Positions 24,901-36,900 of a DNA stretch of 64,000 nt are shown in pieces. The DNA lies in assembly GCA_006937955.1 (NCBI GenBank), contig SSNP01000044.1, positions 1,776,291 through 1,840,290 of the forward strand, in the 5' to 3' direction. The notes beneath the pieces were generated by a model, which was not told the DNA's origin, did not search any database, and was given only the letters and a program-made list of their open reading frames with translations. The position numbers and the translations under genes are program-made. Position 1 is the stretch's first letter; each line of letters opens with the position of its first letter. The DNA is from Pachypanchax playfairii (Eukaryota > Chordata > Actinopteri > Cyprinodontiformes > Aplocheilidae).

Positions 24901-27900
24901 CCAGGTTCTTTCTCATGCCACTGCCCCACAGGCTTCACTGGAAATGGTTCCTCATGCACAGACATAGATGAGTGTGTTACCTTAATGGATCCATGTCATC
25001 CTCTTGCTCAGTGTCACAACTCTCCAGGGTCATATGTGTGCGTGTGCATGCCAGGCTTCATGAGTTTTGGCCCATTATGTGTGGATATTAATGAATGCCT
25101 GCAGTCAAATGGACATTGTCATTCTGCTGCAACTTGCACAAATAATGTAGGAGGTTTTGAATGCTCCTGTAATCATGGTTGGATTGCTACAAAAGACAGC
25201 ACTCGCGGAAAAGGAGGATGTGAAGACTTGGATGAGTGTCAGTCACTCACAGCATGTCCTAAACCAGCACAATGTACTAACCTGCCAGGGAGCTACACCT
25301 GTTCTTGTCCAGAAGACAGTGATATTTGCAGAATCTTAACTCAGACGGGTTGGCTATGTATTTGTTTTTACACTTTATAATTAATGCCTACATGTGCACT
25401 GATACCGATACTTGTTTGTGTTTTTTATGCATTTGACTCACAAGACAGGATTACATTTTTTTTAATGAAATGAATACTTGCCACAAATGTCAAGCTTAAT
25501 ATTAAATCAACATTAGTACTACTAAAATATAGTTAATGTAAAGCTGGCAGTTATCAGACAAGAAATAGATAATACAGGATTGCAAAGTTCATATTTCTTT
25601 GGTCAAACAGCAAAGCTTAATAGTATGGTAAATGCTTAATGGTGCCAATGGTAAATGCACAAAACTGCTCAAAATTAGTGGGAATTATTTTATTTACATT
25701 TTTTATTTTATTTACTTGTTGTTACTAAAGCTCAAAATCCCCAAAATATTTATATTATTATTTATTATTTGTAAACCTACTGATGATTTTATTTTCTGAG
25801 AAATGGAATGATTTCCCTTGCCATTGATTGTTAGTTCACTCATCTTCTATGATAATTGTAATGTTCCACATTTAAGTCTTTGGATTTGTGGATGTCTCCA
25901 TTAGTGTGCTGATGCCTGAAAAAGCTATTGATCCACTTAGTTCTTGAATGTAATTCATACACTTTTACTTCTGTCAAACAAGCAGTGACCTTCCCATCTA
26001 TAGCCAGCCTGTTGCTTCCTAGTTCTGACATTTCATTGTCTACCGCAGTCACTGAATTCTTAATTTTGTGCCTTTTACAGCTTTAAGCTTTACAGAGAAA
26101 AATAAGTAAAAACAAGCACAATTTGAACCAATTTGTAGAATAGACTACTTGTCCAATAAGAAATTAGAAAGAATTTGAAAGGACTGCTGGAAATACACCC
26201 CACATTCCTCAGGCATGTCCTCCTTTTTATTCATGAACTTTCTCTGTGGTTTTTTCTCTTTTCCTGAATTAGTGACAAACTGGTGCATGGTGAGTTTGTG
26301 TGGTACCAGGAACTTGGTTTTGTCCATCGGAGGCAGATACTTCTCCTTCTTGTAGGGCTCGATGATAATTTGGATTTTGCTGGGCAATTTGGACCACATC
26401 CCAGCCACCTCCTGTCATCTTGACTTTAACCCCTTTGGTCCAAAATATCTGCCTTCACTGCACATGTTCAAACCATCTTAGTCTTTCCCCTGTTACACAC
26501 CCTCTTTCTCTCCATTAGTCAACTCCTCCTTTACTAGTCAAAGCCCCTACTCTCACCTCCACAAATGTGCCTTTTCTTCTCTCTTGCTGCATCCTAACCT
26601 ACCTTTTATTTTTCATCTTGCTTTGTCTTTAGTCACCAATAGCGTAGTTTCTACTACTGACAACCTTTTGACCAACAGTTCCGGAGGTGGTTGTTGTGGA
26701 TTGATGTAATGATCAATGACATGTAATGAATGCCTATAAGCACTCAGCAGCCTTGCTCACAAATAGCAAGAAAACATACTATAGTTTCTGTGCTTACAAT
26801 TTAAATAATGCAGAGAATGAAAAACCTTGTATTTAATCATCTTATAAACCGAAAGAAAATTCACTGAATAACACTGACAACATTGTATTATATTGTCACC
26901 AGACAAATATTAGTTTTTTGCTAACTTACTGCCACATGGGGGTCACCATAACACTTTTTTTCTTTGAATTTTGGTTCACTCAGGCTTTTTTGTGGAGTTT
27001 GGATCTTTGATTTGTGTTTTCTCTGGGTCTTCTGACTTTGACTCATTCCAGAAACATCCATGTTAAAGGTGGGATATGGAATATTTTCATAAAAAGCAAT
27101 GTTTTTAATTAAATAATGCTTCCACTGGGTGTTTAGAGGGTTGTAGAATGAAAATACACTATTTCCTTTAAAAAATAAATTCAAAGTAAAATATAAAATA
27201 TTAATTTTGACAGGCATGACGTTGGCATTTTGTTTACATCTACCAGCCAATAGCGGGCAAAGCAGTGGGCACATTTTTGGGTTGCCTAATACCGTATATA
27301 GTCCGGCACAATGAGGCTGGTAGTGTGGAGTCTGCAGGTCAAGCAGCTGGAAGCCCCAGGGGTATGTGGTAATTATATACCTTATTTGCTAGTAATAGGA
27401 GATTCCCAACAGGTTGCTGATGTGGGGGAGCTTCGGGCCACTGGTTCGACTGGAAGACACACCACGGAGGATTTTATTGCTTTTTTGATTTTATTGGAAA
27501 AGTGGGCCAGGCAGTATGGTGTGTAAGGAGGAAAGAACTCATTTTATTGTCCTGCTCTTATTGGGGAACAGAGGGGGTTTGGTGAGGAATATCTGTCGAC
27601 CTCAGCATCGGAGCGCGCGCGCGCAGGGGGGTTAACGAGCCTGGCACCCAGATGGCTGAAGGCTTTGTGCTTTGTTACGCTATTCATATTCCATATCCCA
27701 CCTTTAGGTTAATTGGAGATTTTAAGCTATGGTCACAAATGTTCCTATAGCCCCTTTCAGACAGGCCATGAAAAAAGGTAATGTTCCCGGCTTCATCCGT
27801 TGCGCTTTTCTGTCTGAAAGCGCCATTGCGGTGTTGGCCAACAAAATCTGGTCCGGGACTGATACTACTGAAGACCTAGTAATAAGAGCCGACTTTATGC

Positions 27901-30900
27901 AGTACAGTGTTTATATTCAGACAGACAGAAGATGTCCCGGGAAAGCAGGAGGGGTGTGGGGCAGTGGGGAAACGGATGAATGCTGAAAACGCACAAACTG
28001 ATGACGTATCTCACGAGAATGGCAGTGTATAAGAACATGTGATTTCCACCCCGGCCAAAACACGAATCAAAACCCCCAGTCATGTTTCTAGGTTCCTGAC
28101 CAAAGCTCCTTCTCAGATCATTTGCCTTTGATCCCTGTTCAGAGACTGATCTTGCTCACGACCCTGAAGTAAGCTCATGTTGCTCTGGCGCGATGCGTCA
28201 TCCTCCTTGCTGGCTCTCGGCCCGTTCCTGCCTCGGTGTCTGAGTTGTGCAAATAAAGACTGTTTCATACACACGATCCTGCCTGCTGTGTGTCCTGACA
28301 CAGGTAAGAGGATGGCGCAAGAAGGATGGTGCAGCGCACCAGAAGGAGCATTGAGCTTACTTCAGGAACCAGGTATCTCCACCAGTGACGGTGAGCAAGC
28401 AGAGTGGAGAAGCTGGAGTGGACAGCGGTGAGATCGGATCAGTCTCTGAACGAAGATCAAAGGCAAATTATGAAAAGATCTGGAACTGTTGTCAGGAACG
28501 TAGGAATGATGACTGAGCAAGGAGCAGGTGGGACCTGAGAAGTAGTTCCAAGTACACCTGGCTGCAAATCCTGCCGGAACAAGATCCGGGAACTGTTTTA
28601 TTTTGAAAGGGTGGGTTCCGGTAACTGTTTGCTAGGATCCATGAACGGCGCCAGTTGGGATAAATAACAGCGGCATGAAAATGTCATAAAGGCAGTATAA
28701 CTTACTTCTTCTGGGCTTATCATCACTTTCTCGGCGCACAGCGCTTGGTCTGGTCCTACGGTTGTGTATTTGTGTGCTTTCTGGTATCAGTTTGACCACA
28801 GTGAATTCTGGTCTCATAGCGCTATTTGCGTTCTGGTAACTTTTGATTTACAAATTAAGCACTGGCCGCAAATATTCCCGAACATCTGTCTGAAAACGGG
28901 GGCATTGTTTCCTACAGTCTTTTTGGGAAGTTGGTATAGCTGCTGTTCAATTCACAAGAGCTAGTTGAGACATTCTTAAGAAAATTAGGTGATTTTCTTC
29001 CATATGCTGGCTGTAGCATTCTTATGTTCTTCTTAAGAGTGCCTTGGGACCTTCATAAGGTATACGTATGGCCATCTTATGAAAACTGATGACTGAGATT
29101 AGCCAATCAAGCACCCCTATGTGCAACTCATGGCAATCTCAAGTCTTTGGTAGAAAGATACTATGACTTTCTGTGCATTTTCTCTGGGTTTATAAGTGAT
29201 TGTTCCTAAGGTATTTGTACATTGGCCCTACAAAGAGGCCCAGATGGCACATTCTTAGAGAATCTTGGACAAGACCTTCAACCTGACCAAGAACTTACAC
29301 ATGGGGTACAGACTCTGGATTCTTAAAAAACTGTCATGAGGAGGCCCTAAGATTAGTTCCAAAGACCATTTGTAGGGTGTTAACAGCCCATCATATGGGC
29401 CATTGTGACCATAGCTTTACTGCTTGCTTTTCCTGAATGTATGTGTATTAGCTCTGTAATGAACTGGTGACTTGTCCAGGGTGTCCTGCTTTTTTCCTGC
29501 TGACTGCTGGGATAGATCTCAGCCCCCACCCTTGATGCTTAACGGGATTAAACAGGTACAAAAAATAAATTAATGAATGAAATTAATGACTAACTGTCTG
29601 CTTCCTGCACAGAGAGCACGTTGTACCCCTTTGGAAAAGAGACTGCAGACAAAGAAGTAAAAATAAACACAGAAGATGGAAATTCTCCATACATCACACC
29701 ACCAGTGGGGTTCCCTTTCATGGGGAAAATGTACGACAGGGTGTATGTAAGTTTCTAAATATGATTAAAATACTATGAGAATTTCTCTTTTTGAAATTAT
29801 TGTAAATTCTGCAATGTTTACCATTTCAAAACTAATGCTTCATTTTAAAGGCTCAAAATAGCCTTTGGCAATTTTAACTTTAGAAAACTTTTAAAAGTCT
29901 GAACCAGTTTTTGGGGGCCTGCTGTTTTCTAGGCTTGTAGGTTCTAGTCTAGTTCCAGTCTTCTCCGATATCCAACAGTAACTTGCATGGTGATGGTTGG
30001 ATTTAGATTCTCCAAGCAGAGCATTGTGTTGTAACCAGTGTGCAATCTGTGAAAAAAGCAGAGGAGGGGATTTTTTTTTCACTTTCAAACTGTCCAAAAG
30101 AACCGCGGCGGGGGCGGGGGGTGTAGTTGGTGGTTACATGCATACTATAAACACACGGTGCTTATATATTTGACAACAAACAGTCCACAGTTATAACGTA
30201 AGTTAACTAATTAAATAGCTGTACCTGTGCAACAGATGGTGGTAACTTCAAGGTGTAACCGTTATTATTGTCCAGCCGGAAATGGATGGTTTTTGCAATA
30301 TTGTTATCCAGGTGGAAATTGGGAGAAATTCGGGAGAATGATGGTCCTGGGAGAGCATTAAAATTTGGGATTCTCCCGGTTAAATGAGGAGGGTTGGGAA
30401 GCATGGTCGGACGAGAAAGAAAAACAAAAATAACTATTCCCCCCGGGGATAAAAAATAAAGGACCAGAGGGGGGACATCAAAAGCAGAGGGGGGGAATCC
30501 CCCCACCCCCCCCGACAAATCGTACACTGGTTGTAACAAGATGAGCAGTATTACCTTACCTGTTAGAAGTCACAATCTTATAGCTGGCTGGTGTATATTG
30601 TCGCATAATTTTAAACTAATAAATGTTTGATTTAACAAAGAAGTTAAAAGCAGTAGTGAGGTATTTAAGAAACATATCCAGCTGTACATAATGAAACTAA
30701 GTACAAATTATCAAGAACGTACAAAAGTCAGCCATGGAATAAATATTTTGTATCCAATTGACAGAAATTCTCACAATGGTCACTGAAAAACTTAAAGTGC
30801 AACTTACCCCCAGTTCAGATGATGTCCTTGGGCTTACTGACTTTTAAGAAATACTTCTGAAAAGAGGCATGTCTGGACACCAGCATACATGCAGGGGGGG

Positions 30901-33900
30901 GTGGCGGGCTGGGTTGTGATTGACATGTCGCTCTACACCTGCAGCCAGCTGCCAGAGAGGGACAGATGAAAATGGAGAAAACTGCTTCTATAGAGACCAA
31001 CGGCCATGATCCGTAGTTCGCCCTGCAACGGCTTAGCGGCATAGAATGAGACTCTTTTTTTAGTGGGAGCTTGTTTTTAGCCAGAGTGCTAAAGCTACAT
31101 TTAGATTAGCTTCAGCGTGACTCTGTGGTGTTGCAGAGAGGTTCCTGAGTAAATGCCTGAAAAAAAATACCCGAGGATGATGAGAATATAACGTGCACAA
31201 ATCACATCAACACACTCACAACCACAGCAGTAAAAGTGAAGTCTTTACCCTGATTTCATTATTCTTTTACTGGGTGACTGTGGCTCAGTGGTTAGAGCGG
31301 TCGTCCTCCAACTTGAAGGTTGATGGATCGATCCCGGTTTCCACCGCCACATGTCGAAGTGTCCTTGGGCAAGACACTGAACCCCATGTTGCCCCCCGAT
31401 CTGCGTATCGGGTTGTGTGAGTGTTAGCCCCTACCCTCTCCTGTGTGAATGGGTGAATGACAAAAAAAACTGTAGTGTGAAGCGCTTTGGGGGTCGTAGG
31501 ACCTAATTAAAGCGCTATACAAGTGCACGCCATTTACCATTTTACTGATAATAGTTATTCTCTTGGTCGTAGTTTTCAGCCAGTTGTTCTAAATCACCAC
31601 GTGCAGCTCTGATGAGTTGCAGGAGACAACAAGGCGAGTGTGTCTGAGAGATGGTTTTATACCCCACAGGGCATGTCTTAGAGAGCTGTACCGCTTTCAG
31701 CCAATCACAAATTTCAAATGCAGTACCTCAATTCTAAGAGGGCAGCACTAAGATGTTTTTAGACCAAAAACAGTACAATTCAACAAGTTTACATGAAAAT
31801 TTCAAAAAATGCCCAGAAACTTGAACTGGATTTGTTTGTTTACCTTGTGTCAGTTAACAAATTCACAGACCTTTCACACTACTTGTTAGCTGAGTGACCA
31901 CACCCATGTCCCCACCCACATCCCACATTCTATTTCCACCGCTCAAGTGAGTCGTTCTACTCTATACCGTACCACACACAAGTGGGCCATGCCGATTTCG
32001 TTGATGGAAAAGGGGTAATAGAAGGCCAGTTCAGAATAGCCTGGGAAAAAGTGTTCAGAATAGTTTTGTTTTTAGGCATTCTTGAGTGTTTTTCTTTGTG
32101 TGTTTTTAGTCATTTTCCCATTGTAGAACCCCTAAACTGCGAGTGAGACTGAGCTTTCTGGGCTGCTCATTTCACTATTTGATTGTCAAATATAACTTTC
32201 TTTGTAGAATTCATTTTTGCATTTGTGAACACAGAGCTTATGTCACTTGCCAGAAAGTTCCACTTTTGTCTTATCTGCCCATTTTGGCTCAAACAGCAGC
32301 AGATCTGACACTGATGTCCTTTAAGTTCATTGCTAATATCTTTGAAAGTTGTTCTAGGTTTTGTTTATTCAATTTCTTTTCAATTTTTCTCTTGCAACCA
32401 CATCCAAGAAGGTTGGCTTACAGCCATAAACTTCTAAATGGTATTTTTGCAACTGTACTCATAAGAACGTCAAGCTGTTTTGAGATAGTGTTGTTGCCTG
32501 TCAGTCGTTTGCCAATAATTTTCTTTATAAGCTTCTGAGTCAACTGTCCTTGGCTCCTTGTGCTCCATGTTTAGTGAGGTAAGTGACTGGTTCCAAAAAG
32601 AGAGACCACATCACTCCAGTCCTCAGTTCTCTCCACTGGCTCCCAGTCGCTTTTAGGATTGATTTTAAAATTTTACTGCTTGTTTTTAAGGTTGTTAACG
32701 GTACTGCACCTCCTTACCTGGTAGAACTTCTTAACATCTACCGGCCCAGGAGATCGTTGAGGTCAGCAGACCTTATGATTTTAGAAATTCCTAGGTGCAG
32801 ATTAAAAATTAAAGGAGAGAGGGCTTTTGCTGTAGCTGCACCCAGACTTTGGAACAGTTTACCCCCTCACATCAGATTCTCCACAAGCTCAGGAACTTTT
32901 AAATCTGCTCTTAAAACCCACCTTTTCTCATTGGCTTTTAACAAGGTTTAATTTGACTGCTTTATTAGTGAGGTGTTTTATGTATTTATGTATTTTAGAG
33001 CTATTATTCTGTTTATGTTGTTTTACTGTTTTTTCTTGTCACTGTACAGCACTTTGGTCAGCCTTGGTTGTTTTAAATGTGCTTTTTAAATAAACTTGAC
33101 TTGACTTAACTAAATACCATGATACAAAACCACAGTGATTACACCCTTTTAAGTAGACTGACTGACTGATTATGTAATTGAAGATATCTGTGATGCTCAT
33201 CACAGGACATGCTTACAATCAAATTATTTTCACCTTTACAAGGGGAACTAGTAACTAGAAAATCCCCATCCATGCCAGTTTCATTAGCTTTTTTAAACCA
33301 AACCAACATTCAAAATATCAGATTTTCATTGGTTGATTTTCAGTAAAACAAAATATTTTGCCAGTATCAATGTATAATACGGAGCCCCTTAGGTGACATT
33401 GGAGGAAAAAAAAAAGCTGGTTTCTCATGCTCAACAGATGCTTTCTCACGGGGGACCAGAAAACATGTTGTGCACACGACATACTAACTGGTGCACAAGA
33501 GAAACCAAAATTTTTTTTGCAACCATGTCCCTTAAGGGGTTCCATATATTTCAGTGACTATTAAAGTTTTTTTTTTTTCTTTCATGGAAGGGTACCAACA
33601 AATTTGTTAATTTCTGTAAAATTGCATGGCAGGTTATTGTAACTACTCTAAGAAGAAATTCTGAAAGTATTTTACTTTCTTTTCCTTAGTTTTCAGATAA
33701 CGGCCTTGTCCAGTTTCAATCCTTGGCTGAGAATCAACAATATCTGCTCCCGTCGCCTTCGGCCAGAGGTTTTCCTGACGACATGAAATTGTCATTGTTG
33801 GCTGTGTTTTGGGATGATGGTGATCTGAGCCAAGGGGTTGGAAAGCTGCACTATCAGGTTAGTGAAAGATATGGTATTGTTGCAGTGACTGGTAGTTCTT

Positions 33901-36900
33901 TGGTCTTCAAATGAAAAGGATATATTGTCATATATATTTACAGTTACAGTATATAAAAACTTAGTGTTCAATATTGTTTTGACTTTTTTTTTTTAGGAAT
34001 ACCATAAACTGGACGTTCCAGATGTTTACTCCCAGATAGTGTTTAATCGAACAGCAGACGAGGTTACAAAGTTCGAACGTCTGAATAAAAGATCTGCTTT
34101 TTCCCCTGCTTGGATCCTCAAGATCACATGGGAAAATGTGATGCCTGTCTCCTATCAACGGACCAACTTCTCAGAGGTTTGGTTTTCTTTTCTCCTAATG
34201 GAGCCAAACCTTTACCAAAACAAACAAGTTATAAATTTATATGCATAATCTTTGTATATTGTGCTAAAAATTAATGTGAGGGGAGGGGGGGGGGGGGGGN
34301 NNNNNNNNNGGGGGGGGGGGGGGGGGGGGGGGGGGGGTCTGCTAAGTAAATATACATGGCCTTTATATACATATCTCTTGTGATGTTCTTTTTAACCAGA
34401 ACCTTATAAGAACATTTAAAAAATCCTCAGCATTTAAACCTTCTCAGAGACTTAACCTAACCCTGATACCCCATCCTATTTGTGTCATGGTGCAGTGAGC
34501 ATTACTGTTTGCTTGCATGAGTCCTGTACTTTAAACATAACTGTCAAATGCAATGTGCACCCTTGACTCATTAGGGGTCTCATTTATAAACGGTGCGTAC
34601 GCACAAAATGGGGCCTGAGCAAAAGTTGGGATTTATAAAAAACGAACTTGACTTGAAAACGTTCGCACCTGTACGCCAACTCTGACCCGTGCGTACGGAC
34701 ATTTTGGAGACGAGGGGAATCAACGACACAGTTGGTGAAGTGGTGAACTGCAGTCAGACTGCATATTACTCCTCTCACACATGTCATTTCACCTCACACC
34801 AAACATTAATTATAGATTCATGTTATTATAAACATTCAGAACAGCAATGATATCTATATTGCAGCTTGTAGTGAGCTGTAGATCTCCTAAAAAAATGTTT
34901 TAATACTAAGAGAAATACATAAAATTAATCTCCTCCTCCTCGACAGGAAGACTTTACTAAGGGAACAAGGGTCTGAGGGTGTAATGCAGCGTTTGAGATG
35001 ACAACGACAAGGTTCATTTAATGTTTTTTAATGTATCATTTAAGGCACCAACGGCTGTCATCATGTCGCAAAACACACTCTTTATTTCTTTTAATTCATT
35101 GGTCATGGAATTAATAGCACTGATGGAGTTTCTCTGTGTCTGTATCACAGCTTCAGTCAGAACCCAACCACTGCTGGATGCGCTGTGGTCACCGGCTGCA
35201 CTGGTGCTGGGGACAGTCTGACGACCTCATCCTCGCCTATGTGCAAATGCTGAAAAGATCCGACATATTAGTCCGTCTCCTTAAAACATGCTAACATTTG
35301 TTAACGTAGCCACGTATTACAAAAGGTGTTTTACTGGGTTTATTTGTTGTTTCTGTCAGGTCGGTGTTGCCCTCCTTCTCTGACACAAGACCGTACACCC
35401 ATGGGCGGAGTTTGTGGGGGGGCAGGGGGAGCAGTGCCCCCCCTGGTGGCTGAAATATGTAATGACATTATGTCAAGGAATTCAGTTTTTTTTTTTATAA
35501 CAGAAATATTCCACTGCTGTTGGAGCAAACAAACATGGCACAACTCCTTCCAGTTTTCTCTAGATTGTTGGGAAGAAAGCAATAAGTGCTCCACTCTCAT
35601 TCAAACTAGTGTTGACAGGCTCTTGAAAGCTCCCTCAGCAATGGCGGACGCTCTACTTCTGGTGTTTGCTCAGATTAATCTTGCCTAAATGTTTTAAAAC
35701 ATACTGATATTTAAATTATTTCAATTAAACTACATGCTAGTATGAAATTAAATTAATTTCATACTAGCAAGTTTAATTGAAGTTGGTTCAGATTCATATT
35801 TAATTAATATTAAATTTAAAAATAATTTAATTCATATTAATTTAATTAATATCAATCCTATTATATTTTGTTTTTATAATAAATGTATTTTTCAGCAGTT
35901 ATGTGACATGATGATGTTGACTGTTTACGTCGGTTAAGTGGTGGTTTCCATGGATGCGGAAAGAGTGGTTTCCCGCTCAGTAGTATCTTGCTAGTCGTTC
36001 TTAATCACTGGACCAATGAAAATGGACATTCGGCGTTTTTTAAAACTCATGTGCTTCACATCGAGGGGGACATAACTGCCCAGCTGTCACCCGAGACGAT
36101 TGTGGGTGTTTACGCAGGGCGCAAAAAAATACGATTACTTTTGCACTAGGTAAGACACTTTCTTTAAATTAATAGTTATAAGCTTAGCAGCTACTGTGTG
36201 TACTGTATAAAGTGTTTTAACAGCTGGTTTTGAAAATCATCAAATGGTGATGATGATTAAAGTTTAACTTTATGGTTGCTGGTAGTGAATGTCACTTGCG
36301 TGCCATCATGTGCAATGCGCTTTGTGGGTTTGCATTGTGTGCGCGCGTGCACTCGTTCGTGTCAGAGCGTGTGACAATTTTTGCCCCCCCTGACGCGAAA
36401 ATCAAACTCCGCCTATGCGTACACCGTCCTGTCAGCTGCACTGACATTCTGAACTGCAGACGCTGTTTTTACTTTTATTTGTGACACCGCTGCTGTTTCC
36501 ACCAAATAAAATATCTCTCATAGCCTCCACTTCACTCACTAACACCTTAATTTCCGTCTCTGTGAAGTTTATCTTCTTGTTTTTTTGTTTAGTTGCGATA
36601 TTTCCCGTCTTCCTCATATGCATCAATATTCATGTCCTGCTTTGCATTGACCTTATATGGCCGGGTTTGGGCGTGTTCAGGAGCCAAATTCACGTACACA
36701 AGCTTCCAGGTAGAGTGTGATTTATAAAAGGGAAATTGCTTACAACTGTGCATACGCATGGTTTTATAAATCGGAAATTTTTTTGGCGTACGCAAACTTT
36801 TTGTTTTGGTCGTACGTACACTTTTAGTAGGGTTTCTATGCAATGTTTTATAAATGAGACCCCTGGTCAGTGAAAATTGCTTATCAATTTTAAACAATCA

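Noticed and set aside
18785..25000. Several antisense or shifted open frames over the EGF exons
   Set aside because: They are shadows of the EGF coding frame with no domain-like sequence and no splice context.
18476..25318. Fibrillin, Notch or SNED1 identity for the EGF array
   Set aside because: No TB, LNR, ankyrin or fibronectin III modules; the array joins in phase to NIDO-AMOP-VWD and a transmembrane tail.
27596..27627. Short CG repeat as a CpG island or promoter
   Set aside because: Only about a dozen alternating CG bases inside a MITE, too short and without a gene start.
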